Of a DNA stretch of 64,000 nucleotides, positions 50,661 to 59,912 are shown piece by piece (positions within the stretch are counted from its first letter, which is position 1; the number at the start of each line of letters is the position of its first letter). The stretch is from DASUPK01 sp963833375 (GTDB lineage: Bacteria > Actinomycetota > Thermoleophilia > Solirubrobacterales > 70-9): assembly GCA_963833375.1 (NCBI GenBank), contig CAWHXR010000010.1, forward strand, positions 434,001 through 498,000, in the 5' to 3' direction. Both the position numbers and the translations under genes were made by a program. Below the pieces are notes generated by a model, which did no database searches, was not told where the DNA came from, and saw nothing but the letters and a program-made list of their open reading frames with translations.

Positions 50661-52526
50661 ATGTGCGGCATCGTCGGATATGTAGGCGACCGACCGTGCC
50701 GGGACCTGCTGATCGCCGGGCTGGAGAAGCTCGAGTACCGGGGCTATGACTCGGCCGGCGTTTCGTTGATCTCGGACGGCGAGATCGAGAGCGTGCGCGC
50801 TGTCGGCAATCTCGCCAACCTTCGCGCCGCCGTGGAGCGGCAGTCCTCCAGCGGCGCAGGAGGCTCGGTCGCGGTGGCCGCGCAACCCGCCACCATCGGG
50901 GTCGGCCACACGCGCTGGGCGACCCACGGCCGGGTCACTGAGGAGAACGCACATCCCCACGGCGACTGTGAGGAGGCGATCCACATCGTCCTCAACGGAA
51001 TCGTCGAGAACCACGCCGAGCTCCGGCGCGAGCTCCTGGCCGAGGGCCACGAGTTCACGTCCGAGACCGATGCTGAGATCGTCTCTCACCTGATCGAGCG
51101 CCACTACGGCGGCGACCTGACGGAGGCCGTTCGCCTCGCGTTCAACGACCTCCGCGGCCACTACGCGTTCGTTGCGATACACCGGGATCACTCCGACACG
51201 CTGGTCGCCGCCCGCAAGGAGTGCCCCCTGATCGTCGGCCTCGGCGAGCACGAGAACTTCGTCGCCTCGGCGATCCCCGCCTTCCTCAGCGAGACCCGCC
51301 GGGCGCTCGGGATCGCCAACGACGAGATCGTCACGATCCACAAGGGCGGCGTCACCATCACCGACGCCGATGGGAACCTCCAGGAGCGCGAGCCCGAGGA
51401 AGTCACCTGGGACGCGGAGGCCGCCGAGAAGGGCGGCTACGAGACCTTCATGCTCAAGGAGATCCACGAGCAGCCCGACGCGGTCGCCGAGACGATCACC
51501 GACCGGCTGCCGACCCTCGACGGGGTCGATCTCTCGGATGTGGACCTCGATGACGAGCTCCTGAAGGGAATCGAGCGGATCGTGATCGTCGCCTGCGGGA
51601 CCTCGTACCACGCCGGCCTGGTGGGCCGGTATGCGATCGAGCAGTGGGCCCGGGTGCCCGTGGAGATGGACATCGCCTCCGAGTACCGCTACCGGGACCC
51701 GGTCCACCGCCCCAACGACCTGGTCATCGGGATCACCCAGTCCGGCGAGACCGCCGACACGCTGGCGGCGATGCGCCTCGCCCGCGAGGGCGGCTCCACG
51801 GTGCTCGCGATCACCAACGTGATGGGCAGCCAGGCGACGCGCGATGCGGATGCGGTCCTCTTCACCCGCTCGGGGATCGAGATCAGCGTGGCGGCGACCA
51901 AGACCTTCGTCAGCCAGGTCGCCGCGATGTACCTGCTCGGCCTGCGGCTCGCCGAGCTGCGGGGGACGATGGAGACCGAGCGGATCGCCGAGCTCGTCGC
52001 GGAGCTGAAGTCGCTGCCCCACAAGCTCCAGGAGACGATCGTCTCCTCGGAGGAGGCGGTGAGGTCGATCGCCCGCGCCGAGCACGACCAGCGCTTCTTC
52101 ATGTACATCGGCCGCCACATCGGGCTCTCTGTCTGCCTGGAGGGCGCGCTGAAGCTGAAGGAGATCTCCTACATCCCGGCCGATGCGTACGCCGCCGGCG
52201 AGATGAAACACGGACCCCTCGCGCTTCTCGACGAGTCCACTCCGGTCGTCGCGGTGGCGACCGAGAGCCCGGTGGTGGAGAAGATCCTCTCCAACATGGA
52301 GGAGGTCAGGGCCCGGGGCGCTGACGTGATCGCGATTGCCACCGAGGGCTCGAAGGCCGTCGAGGAGGTGGCCGACCAGACGCTCTTTGTGCCCCGCACC
52401 GACTGGATCCTCCAGCCGATCGTGGCGATCGTCCCGCTCCAGCTCCTCGCTTATTACATCGCCCGCGAGAAGGGGCTCAACGTCGACCAGCCGAGGAATC
52501 TCGCGAAGACTGTGACCGTGGAGTGA
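50661..52526 (+). CDS. glmS: Glutamine-fructose-6-phosphate aminotransferase
   Basis: Makes glucosamine 6-phosphate, the entry step to amino sugars. 621 residues: N-terminal Cys2 nucleophile (MCGIVGYVG), glutaminase blocks LEYRGYDSAGV, GHTRWATHG and HPHGDC, then two SIS isomerase domains (ACGTSYHAG, ITQSGETADTLAA, AGEMKHGPLALL) and the C-terminal QPRNLAKTVTVE. Complete and typical in length. Its stop codon TGA is the first triplet of an interspersed repeat. Confidence 0.96.
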   Translation: MCGIVGYVGDRPCRDLLIAGLEKLEYRGYDSAGVSLISDGEIESVRAVGNLANLRAAVERQSSSGAGGSVAVAAQPATIGVGHTRWATHGRVTEENAHPHGDCEEAIHIVLNGIVENHAELRRELLAEGHEFTSETDAEIVSHLIERHYGGDLTEAVRLAFNDLRGHYAFVAIHRDHSDTLVAARKECPLIVGLGEHENFVASAIPAFLSETRRALGIANDEIVTIHKGGVTITDADGNLQEREPEEVTWDAEAAEKGGYETFMLKEIHEQPDAVAETITDRLPTLDGVDLSDVDLDDELLKGIERIVIVACGTSYHAGLVGRYAIEQWARVPVEMDIASEYRYRDPVHRPNDLVIGITQSGETADTLAAMRLAREGGSTVLAITNVMGSQATRDADAVLFTRSGIEISVAATKTFVSQVAAMYLLGLRLAELRGTMETERIAELVAELKSLPHKLQETIVSSEEAVRSIARAEHDQRFFMYIGRHIGLSVCLEGALKLKEISYIPADAYAAGEMKHGPLALLDESTPVVAVATESPVVEKILSNMEEVRARGADVIAIATEGSKAVEEVADQTLFVPRTDWILQPIVAIVPLQLLAYYIAREKGLNVDQPRNLAKTVTVE

Positions 52527-52577
52527 TGCGAGGGCGCGCGCCAGCGCGACCCGTTTCATGGGGTAGGAGCGACCCGT
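52524..52577 (+). repeat. Interspersed palindromic repeat, copy 5 (shortened, end duplicated)
   Basis: TGATGCGAGGGCGC, then GCGACCCGTTTCATG, then a second end AGGAGCGACCCGTTTCA. The central GGCGAAGCC hairpin is missing. The opening TGA is the glmS stop codon. Confidence 0.7.
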
Positions 52578-52583
52578 TTCACG

Positions 52584-52589
52584 TAGGAT
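52584..52589 (+). promoter_or_regulatory. -10 box of the DUF3352 gene
   Basis: TAGGAT, ten bases before GTG 52600, no ribosome binding site. Confidence 0.45.
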
Positions 52590-52599
52590 TCCCGCCCGC

Positions 52600-54153
52600 G
52601 TGAGTCGCCGTCTCCCAGCCGTCCTGCTCGCCTGCGCTGCGGTCCCGGCCGCGATCCTGGCCGGCTGCAGTGGGGGCGGTGGCGGCAGCACCGACGTCGG
52701 CCCCGCCGCCGACGCGCCCGCCAACGCGGCGCTCTACGTCGACGCGACCGTGCGGCCGAGCGGATCCGCCCAGTCCGACGCGAAGGCGGCCCTCAGCAAG
52801 ATCCTCAACACGCCGGACCCGGGCGCGAAGATCGTCTCGCTGATCGAGGACCAGTCCAAGGCGGACGGCCACCCGATCGACTATCAGCAGGACATCGCGC
52901 CGTGGCTCGGCCAGAAGGCGGGGGCCTTCTTCACCAGCCTCGGCAGCACCCAGCACGGCGCCGCGGTGGTCGAGACCACCAACCCGGGCGCCGCGCTCGC
53001 CTTCGCCCAGAAGGCATCGGGCGCGACCGCGACCAACCCGGCGCCGCAGACCTACAACGGCGTCTCCTACCAGAGCGATCCGAGCAGCTCCGCTGGGCCC
53101 AACCAGACCGTCTTCGGCACCGTCGGCAACTTCCTGGTCGAGGGCGACCTCGACGGATTCAAGGCGGCCGTCGACGCGTCGAAGGGCGACTCGCTCGGCG
53201 AATCGGGCGACTTCAAGGACGCGATCGGGAATCTGCCCGACGACCGGCTCGGGACGCTCTACACGGTCCCCAAGAACCTCATCGCCGCCCTTGGTCCGGA
53301 CCAGTTCGCTCCCAGCCAGCAGCAGCTGCTCGAGAAGACCGCGGGCGACAGCCTCAACCAGCCCGTGGCCGGCGCGGTCACTGCTTCGGCCGACAGCATC
53401 CAGATCGACGCCGTCGGCGGCAGCAATGGGGTTGACACGCCGCAGAGCTCACTGATCGGCGACGTTCCCTCGCGGGCCTGGCTCGCGTTCGGCATTGCCG
53501 ACCTCGGAGAAAACATCAAGAACAGCCTCGATCAGCTGAAGAGCGCGGTGCCCAATCTCGACCAGGCCCTCTCGCAGGTCCAGTCGACCACAGGCTCGTC
53601 GATCGATCAGCTCACCAGCGCGCTCGGCGACGCCGTCCTCTACGTCCAGGGGACGAAGCAGTCGACCCTGACCGGCGCCCTCATGGTGCAGACGAAGGAT
53701 CCCGAGCTCACGGGCCGGCTCCTCGGTCAGCTCCAGACCCTGCTGTCGCTCGGCAGCCGCGGCGGGATCAAGCAGCTGCAGCTGAGCGGGGGCGGCACCG
53801 GGTTCCAGATCAATGATCCGTCGGTCGCGCCGCGCCCGGTCGAGATTGCGCAGCAGGGCGACAAGCTGGTGATCGCCTACGGGCCAAACTCCGCGGAGCA
53901 GACGCTGACTCCGACCGGCAAGCTCTCCGACTCACCATCCTTCACGGCAGCCGAGGATCAGATCTCCTCGCTCGGAGCCGACTTCTTCCTCGACTTCCCC
54001 TCGGTCTTCGCGCTCGCGGAGTCCACGGGCTCGAAGTCCGACCCGCAGTACATGCAGGCCAAGCCCTACCTGGACGCGCTCACCTATCTGGTCACCGGCT
54101 CGGGCAGCAAGGGCGATCAGGCCGAGTTGAAGACGGTCCTCGGGCTCAAGTAG
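52600..54153 (+). CDS. DUF3352-family lipoprotein
   Basis: A 517-residue exported protein with a signal peptide ending in lipobox ILAGC, then a Gly-rich linker and PANAALYVDATVRPSG, the usual DUF3352 start. The rest is a repeating alpha/beta pattern with ALGDAVLYVQG, LTGALMVQTKDPEL and SLGADFFLDFPSVFALAES. Function unknown; the family is common on actinobacterial cell surfaces. GTG start behind a TAGGAT box. Followed eight bp later by acpS. Confidence 0.85.
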   Translation: MSRRLPAVLLACAAVPAAILAGCSGGGGGSTDVGPAADAPANAALYVDATVRPSGSAQSDAKAALSKILNTPDPGAKIVSLIEDQSKADGHPIDYQQDIAPWLGQKAGAFFTSLGSTQHGAAVVETTNPGAALAFAQKASGATATNPAPQTYNGVSYQSDPSSSAGPNQTVFGTVGNFLVEGDLDGFKAAVDASKGDSLGESGDFKDAIGNLPDDRLGTLYTVPKNLIAALGPDQFAPSQQQLLEKTAGDSLNQPVAGAVTASADSIQIDAVGGSNGVDTPQSSLIGDVPSRAWLAFGIADLGENIKNSLDQLKSAVPNLDQALSQVQSTTGSSIDQLTSALGDAVLYVQGTKQSTLTGALMVQTKDPELTGRLLGQLQTLLSLGSRGGIKQLQLSGGGTGFQINDPSVAPRPVEIAQQGDKLVIAYGPNSAEQTLTPTGKLSDSPSFTAAEDQISSLGADFFLDFPSVFALAESTGSKSDPQYMQAKPYLDALTYLVTGSGSKGDQAELKTVLGLK

Positions 54154-54161
54154 GTCCCGAC

Positions 54162-54512
54162 GTGGCACTCGCCGTCGGCATCGACCTGATCGAGATCGAG
54201 CGCATGGAGCGCGCGCTGGAGCGCCGACCGCGTCTGGCGGAGCGCCTCTTCACGCCGGCGGAGCTCGAGTACGCGCGGGCGCGCGCTCGCCCCGGCAGAC
54301 ACCTCGCGGCCCGCTTCGCGGCGAAGGAGGCCGTCATCAAGGCGCTCGGCGAGGGGCTGCCGCCGCGAGAGATCGAGATCGAGGTCGAGGCCGGTGAGCC
54401 GCCCCGGGTGCGCCTGCATGGCCGCGCCGCCGCGGCCGCCGGCGGTGCCGAGCTCGCGATCTCGCTGACGCACTCGCGGGAGACGGCCGGCGCGGTCGCG
54501 ATCGCGACCTAA
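54162..54512 (+). CDS. acpS: Holo-[acyl-carrier-protein] synthase
   Basis: Attaches 4'-phosphopantetheine to ACP. 116 residues, normal for AcpS. VGIDLIEIERMERAL (metal-binding Asp), LFTPAELEYARARARPGRHL and ARFAAKEAVIKALGEG (catalytic Glu and Lys), then ISLTHSRETAGAVAI are intact. GTG start. Convergent with the DUF3089 gene, 12 bp apart. Confidence 0.94.
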   Translation: MALAVGIDLIEIERMERALERRPRLAERLFTPAELEYARARARPGRHLAARFAAKEAVIKALGEGLPPREIEIEVEAGEPPRVRLHGRAAAAAGGAELAISLTHSRETAGAVAIAT

Positions 54513-54524
54513 CGACACCGAGCG

Positions 54525-55691
54525 CTACCTGCGCTTCGCCAGTCGCTTCAGGTAGGCCTTCGTCTCGGCCCTGACGTCGTCGATCAGGTTGCCGAGGGCG
54601 ATGTTCACGTCCGCCAGGTGGAGCCCCCAGCGCGGGTCGGGAGTCGGCGTGAGCTCACGGGCTCCGTCCACCGGAGAGGTCATCAGCACGTTGGCGCCGT
54701 TGCTCTGCATGCAGGCGCCGGTGAAGTGGTCCTGAGGTGTCACCCAGGGCGTGGCCGCAGTCGGCGGTGATCCGCGATAGAGAATCAGCAGCCCGAGTCC
54801 GATCGTGCCGGGGAACGGCGCAGTGGGAACGAGGGTGTCGAGCGGTGCCGAGCCGCCGCGCAGCGCCGCGGGGTTGGTGCAGAGCACCTGCAGGTTCGGA
54901 GGCTCGACCTGGTTGAGCACCTGCGAGAGCACTCCGGGGCCCTTGCCGAAGATCGCGTCGTCCGGCGGCGTCTCGTTGAAGGTCGAGAACGCGATCACGC
55001 AGGCGGTTTGCCGCGGAGAGCGGCAGCCGGGGATGTGCCTGAAGACCCCGCCGACGTCACGACCCTGCTGGACGGTGACGTTGCCGCCGGGCAGGATCGC
55101 CGAGACGAGCCGGCGCCGGGCGGCTGGGAAGGGGTCGATCTTCTGGCGGACGAGATCCTCGAGCATCCCCGAGCCCTGCGAGTGCCCAATCAGGACGACG
55201 CCCCGGCCCTTGTTGTAGCGGCGCATGTACTCCTTCCAGGCGGCCCGCACGTCGCCGTACGCGGTCAGCAGCGCGGATGGCGGAGGCGCGGAGGCGATCC
55301 CCTGCAGGGTCAGCTGCCGGTACATCGGGGCGAAGACGCGGCAGCGCTGGGAGAAGCGGGAGGCCTGGTATTGGGCGATCGCGATCTCCTCTGGATCGAT
55401 CGAGAGATCGGAGTTCGTGCTCTTGTCGTCGCTGACCGTCGGATAGACGTAGAAGCAGTCGATCGGCGGGCGCCTCGCGTTCCCCGGGTTCTCGAGGTGG
55501 CTCTGGCCCGACGGGTCGATGACCGTCGTCTGGAGGCTGCCGAAGCAGGGATCCGGGGTGGCGCCCGGCTTGCAGAGCCAGACGGTGCGCGCGTCGGCGC
55601 CGGCGGGGCCCACCAGGAGAACGACGTACGCGGCCGCCGCGGCGGCGAGGGTAACGAGTGCCCGTGCGGGCCCGTTGAGTCGTCCGTCCAT
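54525..55691 (-). CDS. DUF3089-family secreted alpha/beta hydrolase
   Basis: 388 residues with an N-terminal signal (LVTLAAAAAAYVVLLVGPAGA). FYVYPTVSDD, APMYRQLT, the nucleophile elbow GHSQGSGML and the C-terminal DVNIALGNLIDDV match DUF3089, a lipase/esterase-like family of unknown substrate. Several cysteines (WLCKPG, DPCFGS) may form disulfides outside the cell. ATG 55691 has GGAG six bases upstream; ATG 55697 is adjacent to it. A longer in-frame extension to 56279 is antisense to nnr and rejected. Confidence 0.82.
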   Translation of the reverse strand: MDGRLNGPARALVTLAAAAAAYVVLLVGPAGADARTVWLCKPGATPDPCFGSLQTTVIDPSGQSHLENPGNARRPPIDCFYVYPTVSDDKSTNSDLSIDPEEIAIAQYQASRFSQRCRVFAPMYRQLTLQGIASAPPPSALLTAYGDVRAAWKEYMRRYNKGRGVVLIGHSQGSGMLEDLVRQKIDPFPAARRRLVSAILPGGNVTVQQGRDVGGVFRHIPGCRSPRQTACVIAFSTFNETPPDDAIFGKGPGVLSQVLNQVEPPNLQVLCTNPAALRGGSAPLDTLVPTAPFPGTIGLGLLILYRGSPPTAATPWVTPQDHFTGACMQSNGANVLMTSPVDGARELTPTPDPRWGLHLADVNIALGNLIDDVRAETKAYLKRLAKRR

Positions 55692-55727
55692 GGACATCTC
55701 CGTTCCGGGCCAGGATATCCAGCGGGG

Positions 55728-55733
55728 TAGGCT
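55728..55733 (+). promoter_or_regulatory. -10 box of the nnr-alr-cca operon
   Basis: TAGGCT, seven bases before ATG 55741. One of the clearest leaderless cases: no ribosome binding site can fit. Confidence 0.5.
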
Positions 55734-55740
55734 GGCGCGG

Positions 55741-57249
55741 ATGGAGGAGTGGCTCGACCCCTGCCTGGACGCGGATGAGATGCGCGCCATCGATCGCTGG
55801 GCTATCAAGGACAAGGGTGTCCCCTCGCTCGAGCTGATGGAGACCGCCGGCCGCGCGGTGGCCGAGGCCGCGGCGGAGGTGGCCGCCTCGAGCAGAGCGG
55901 CGATCGTCTGCGGCAAGGGCAACAACGGCGGCGACGGGTTGGTCGCCGCGCGGGCCCTCCGCGAGACCGGATTCCAGGTCGATGCCCTGCTGCTCGGGCC
56001 GCCCGACGAGCTCTCAGAGGACGCGAGGGCGAACCTGGATCGAGTCGAGGGGGCGCGAGAGGTCGACCCGGCCGAGCTCCCGGCCGCGATCGCGCGCGCG
56101 GGGGTGGTGATCGACGCTGTGTTCGGAACCGGATTCGCCGGCACTCCCAGGAATCCGGCGGCCGCGGCGATCGACGCGATGAACGAGGCCGAGGCGCCCG
56201 TGGTCGCGATCGACGTCGCCTCCGGAGTCAACGCCTCGACAGGCGAGGTGGAGGGGGCCGCCGTGGCCGCGGACGTCACGGTGACGTTTCATGCCTCCAA
56301 GCTGGGACACTGGATCGCGCCGGGCAAGGAGCACACGGGAGAGCTCCGGGTCGCCCCGATCGGGATCCCCGAGGGCGCCCCTACGGAGCCGCGGTCCGGC
56401 CTGATCGATCCGCGGGTGCTCGAGCTGGCGCCGACCCGGGCGGCCGGGTCGACCAAGTTCAGCTCCGGCCAAGTCGTGATCGTCGGCGGCTCCCGGGGCC
56501 TCACGGGCGCTGTCTGTCTCTCGGCGCTCGGTGCGATCCGCTCCGGCGCCGGCTACGCGACGGTCGCCGTTCCCGCTGATCTGGAGCACATCTTCGAGAT
56601 CAAGCTGACCGAGGTGATGTCGCTCGGCTGCGCGAGCCGCGAGGGCAGGCTGAGGCCGGCGGCCTCGGAACAGATCCTCGGCGCCACCGAGCGGGCCGCC
56701 TCTGTGGTGCTCGGCTCGGGCATGGGCCGTGAGCAGGGGACCCAGCGCCTGATCCAGGAGCTCACGCAGAGGATCGAGGCGCCGTTGGTGATCGACGCGG
56801 ACGGTCTCAACGCCCACGGGGGCCGGATCGAGAGGCTCGCCGAGCGCAAGGCGCCGTTCGTGCTCACGCCACATGCGGGCGAGATGGGCCGACTGCTCGA
56901 CCGTGACTCGGACGCGATCGAGGCGAAGCGGGCCGAGAGCGCCCGGGAGGCCGCTGAGCGAAGCGGTGGGATCGTGCTCCTCAAGGGGGACGACTCGATC
57001 GTCACGGACGGCGAGCGGCTGGCCGTCAACCGGGTCTCCAGCCCCCAGCTCGCGACGGCCGGCACCGGCGACGTGCTCTCCGGGATGATCGCCGCCCTGA
57101 TCGGGCGGGGCATGGAGCCCTTCGCGGCCACCTGCGCCGCCGTGGTCGCCCATTCGCGCGCCGGGCGGGCGGCGGGCGACCGGGTCGGACACGACTCGGT
57201 GATCGCCGGCGACGTCATCGACTCGATCCCGGCGGGGCTGTCGCTCTGA
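55741..57249 (+). CDS. nnr: Bifunctional NAD(P)HX epimerase / ADP-dependent dehydratase
   Basis: Repairs hydrated NAD(P)H. 502 residues: N-terminal YjeF_N epimerase (LELMETAGRAVAEA, VCGKGNNGGDGLVAARAL, DAVFGTGF, AIDVASGVNASTGE) to about residue 215, then the ribokinase-like dehydratase (VIVGGSRGLTGAVCLSALGA, VIDADGLNA, VLTPHAGEMGRLL, TAGTGDVLSGMIAALI). ATG 55741 follows a TAGGCT box. Coupled to alr through an overlap of the stop codon. Confidence 0.94.
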   Translation: MEEWLDPCLDADEMRAIDRWAIKDKGVPSLELMETAGRAVAEAAAEVAASSRAAIVCGKGNNGGDGLVAARALRETGFQVDALLLGPPDELSEDARANLDRVEGAREVDPAELPAAIARAGVVIDAVFGTGFAGTPRNPAAAAIDAMNEAEAPVVAIDVASGVNASTGEVEGAAVAADVTVTFHASKLGHWIAPGKEHTGELRVAPIGIPEGAPTEPRSGLIDPRVLELAPTRAAGSTKFSSGQVVIVGGSRGLTGAVCLSALGAIRSGAGYATVAVPADLEHIFEIKLTEVMSLGCASREGRLRPAASEQILGATERAASVVLGSGMGREQGTQRLIQELTQRIEAPLVIDADGLNAHGGRIERLAERKAPFVLTPHAGEMGRLLDRDSDAIEAKRAESAREAAERSGGIVLLKGDDSIVTDGERLAVNRVSSPQLATAGTGDVLSGMIAALIGRGMEPFAATCAAVVAHSRAGRAAGDRVGHDSVIAGDVIDSIPAGLSL

Positions 57250-58376
57250 GCCCGCCCGAGCGGACAGGCCGGGCGCTCGCGACGATCGACGTCGGGGCCG
57301 TGGAGCGGAACTGCAGTGTGCTGAGGGACCGCGTCGGGGAGGGAGCCGAGCTCTGCGCCGTGGTGAAGGCGAACGGGTACGGCCATGGCGCCGCTGCCTG
57401 CGCCGCGGCGGCGCTCCGCGGCGGAGCGACCCGTCTCGCGGTCGCGGCGGCGGCTGAGGCCGAGGAGCTCCGGCTGCACTTCCCCGACGTCCCGATCCTG
57501 GTGATGGGGGCCCTGACCGTCGACGAGCTGCGGACAGCGCTGCTGGCCCGCGCGGACGTCGCGGCCTGGCGCGAGGGCTTCAGGGACGTCTGCTCGCGCG
57601 TTGCAGCCGACATCGGCCGGATCGCGAGGGTCCACCTCAAGCTCGACAGCGGGATGGGAAGGCTCGGTGAGCGCGACCCCGCCACCCTGATCGAGCTCGC
57701 TCGCGCCTGCGAGGCCGACCAGCGCCTGGAACTCGCCGGGGTCTGGACGCATTTCGCCACGGCCGACGAGCCGGACGACGACTTCATGGCCGAGCAGCTG
57801 GGGGCCTTCAGCCCGGTGGCCGATGCGGTGCGGGAGATCGAGCCGGGCTGCACGGTCCACGCCGCCAACAGCGCGGCGACCCTGCGCGATTCGGCGTCCC
57901 ACTTCGACATGGTCCGCTGCGGGATCGCGATATACGGACTCGATCCCTTCCACCGCGACCCCGCCGATCACGGCCTGGAGCCGGCGCTCGAGCTGCACTC
58001 CTACGTCGCCGACCTGAAGCGCTTCGGCCGCGGGGCGAGCGCGGGCTACGGCCGGACCTGGCGGGCGCCCGACGACACCTGGGTGGGCGTGCTCCCGATC
58101 GGCTACGGCGATGGGGTGAGGCGAGGGCTCTCCAACAACGGCGAGGTTCTGGTCGGCGGACGGCGCTACCCGCTGGTGGGGACCGTCTCGATGGACAACG
58201 TCACGATCGACCTGGGGCCCGAGACGGACGTCGAGCCGGGGGCGCCGGCTGTGCTGATCGGCGTACAGGGTCCCGAGCGGATCCTGGCCGAGGAGGTCGC
58301 CGCCCGCCTGGAGACCATCCACTACGAAGTCACCTGCGGGATCTCGGGGCGGGTGCCGCGGGAGGTTCTCGAGTGA
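57246..58376 (+). CDS. alr: Alanine racemase
   Basis: Makes D-alanine for peptidoglycan. The PLP lysine is in AVVKANGYGHGA; LKLDSGMGRLGE, VRCGIAIYGLDP, the catalytic tyrosine in SAGYGRTW and SMDNVTIDLG complete the fold. The first standard start is GTG 57300, but RALATIDVGAVERN, the normal N terminus of the family, is encoded upstream of it. The only candidate there is CTG 57246, which overlaps the nnr stop as CTGA, mimicking the ATGA couplings elsewhere. A non-AUG start or a base error are both possible. 376 residues from CTG. Confidence 0.9.
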   Translation: MSPPERTGRALATIDVGAVERNCSVLRDRVGEGAELCAVVKANGYGHGAAACAAAALRGGATRLAVAAAAEAEELRLHFPDVPILVMGALTVDELRTALLARADVAAWREGFRDVCSRVAADIGRIARVHLKLDSGMGRLGERDPATLIELARACEADQRLELAGVWTHFATADEPDDDFMAEQLGAFSPVADAVREIEPGCTVHAANSAATLRDSASHFDMVRCGIAIYGLDPFHRDPADHGLEPALELHSYVADLKRFGRGASAGYGRTWRAPDDTWVGVLPIGYGDGVRRGLSNNGEVLVGGRRYPLVGTVSMDNVTIDLGPETDVEPGAPAVLIGVQGPERILAEEVAARLETIHYEVTCGISGRVPREVLE

Positions 58377-59815
58377 GCGCTGCCATTGAGGATGCCCTCG
58401 CGTCCGCTCCCTCGATCTCAGCGGCCCGCACGGCGCTGGAGTCGGAGGCTGACTCGACCTGGATCGTGGGCGGGGCGATTCGCAACGCCCTGCTCGGCGA
58501 GCAGGTGGCGGATGCCGACCTGGCGGTCGAGTCCGGCCGCGAGGAGTCAGCCGCCCGGGCGATCGCCAAGGTGGCGGGCGGGTCGGCGTTCCCGCTCTCG
58601 GAGGAGCACGCGACCTGGCGGGCGGTCTCCTCGACGAACGGCTGGCACGTGGACGTGGCCGCCCTGCGAGCGGAGACGATCGAGGGAGACCTCCGGGCCC
58701 GCGACTTCACGGTCAACGCGATCGCGATCCCGCTGCGGGGAGGGGATCCGATCGATCCGACCGGCGGGACGGCGGATGCGGACGCGCGCCTTCTCCGCGT
58801 CGCCTCCGGGGTGGCCTTCGATCACGATCCCATTCGGCTCCTGCGCGCCTGCCGGCTGGCCGCCCGGCACGGCCTGGCGATCGACGCCGGGACGATCGAG
58901 CTCGCCAGGAGCCGCGCCTCCCGCTCAGGGGATCCCGCCGCCGAGCGGCAGTTCGCGGAAGTCCGCGGGATCGTCGCGGGACGGGACCCGCTTCGCGGGC
59001 TGCGGCTGATGGACGAGCTCGCCCTCACCCCGGTGGTACTTCCCGAACTCGAGGCGCTCCGCGGAGTCGTCCAGAACCCGAACCACCACCTCGACGTTCT
59101 CGGGCACACCCTTGCTGTGCTGGAGGAGTGGCTGGGGATCGAGGCTGACCTCCCTGAATTCGCCGGGGAGCTGTCGGCGGAGGTCGAGGCGTTCATCGCC
59201 GAGCCGCTCGCCGACGAGCTCACCCGAGCGGGGGCGCTTCGCTTCGGCGCCCTCTTCCACGACCTGGGCAAGCCGGAGACGCGCTCCGAGGGGTCCGGGT
59301 ACGTCACCTTCATCGGCCACGACGAGGTGGGCGCCGAGATCACGGCCGCGATCTGCCGTCGCCTGCGCACGAGCCGCCGCCTCAGCGCCCAGCTGCAGGG
59401 ACTCGCACTCCATCACCTCCGGCTCGGCTTCCTGATCCACCAGCGGCCGGTCTCCCGCCGCGCGGTCTACGACTACCTGGTCGCCACCGAGCCGGTCGCC
59501 GCCGACGTCACGTTGTTGAGCGTCGCGGACCGCCTGGCGGCCCGGGGTGAGGGCCCCCTGGCGAGCCCCGAGGTGGTGGAGGCCCACCTCGACCTGGCAC
59601 GGGAGATGTTGCGCGATGCGCTCGCTTGGCACCGCGACGGCCCACCCAGCCCGCCGCTCAGCGGCGACGAGCTGGCGGACGAACTGGGGCTCTCGCCGGG
59701 GCCGGAGATGGGGCGGCTGCTCGAGGAGCTCCGCGCGGAGGCGTTCGCGGGCGAGATCGAGGGCCGCGCGCAGGCCCTGGAGCGAGCCAGGCAGCTCATC
59801 CAGCCGATCGGCTAG
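58373..59815 (+). CDS. cca: CCA tRNA nucleotidyltransferase / poly(A) polymerase-family protein
   Basis: 480 residues. The nucleotidyltransferase head has WIVGGAIRNALLGE, metal-binding DADLAV and RARDFTVNAIAIPL; the RNA-binding core has DHDPIRLLRACRLAARHG. An HD phosphohydrolase domain follows (NPNHHLDVLGHTLAVLEEW, LFHDLGKPETR, GHDEVGAE). It probably adds or repairs the tRNA CCA end. GTG/ATGA-type overlap with alr. Confidence 0.92.
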   Translation: MSAAIEDALASAPSISAARTALESEADSTWIVGGAIRNALLGEQVADADLAVESGREESAARAIAKVAGGSAFPLSEEHATWRAVSSTNGWHVDVAALRAETIEGDLRARDFTVNAIAIPLRGGDPIDPTGGTADADARLLRVASGVAFDHDPIRLLRACRLAARHGLAIDAGTIELARSRASRSGDPAAERQFAEVRGIVAGRDPLRGLRLMDELALTPVVLPELEALRGVVQNPNHHLDVLGHTLAVLEEWLGIEADLPEFAGELSAEVEAFIAEPLADELTRAGALRFGALFHDLGKPETRSEGSGYVTFIGHDEVGAEITAAICRRLRTSRRLSAQLQGLALHHLRLGFLIHQRPVSRRAVYDYLVATEPVAADVTLLSVADRLAARGEGPLASPEVVEAHLDLAREMLRDALAWHRDGPPSPPLSGDELADELGLSPGPEMGRLLEELRAEAFAGEIEGRAQALERARQLIQPIG

Positions 59816-59912
59816 TTCCAGAAGTCACCAACTTTTGCCCGTATCCCCTCATGGGCTCTCGCCGCTGGAAAGGGAGGAATCGCGGATAGCTAGGAAGGGA
59901 GAGGTGGGAACG

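Noticed and set aside
48071..50671. An 866-residue minus-strand frame opposite rplM, rpsI and glmM
   Set aside because: It is antisense to three well-supported genes and reads as low-complexity shadow sequence.
55692..56279. N-terminal extension of the DUF3089 hydrolase
   Set aside because: It is antisense to nnr, Ser/Ala-rich, and would bury the signal peptide inside the protein.
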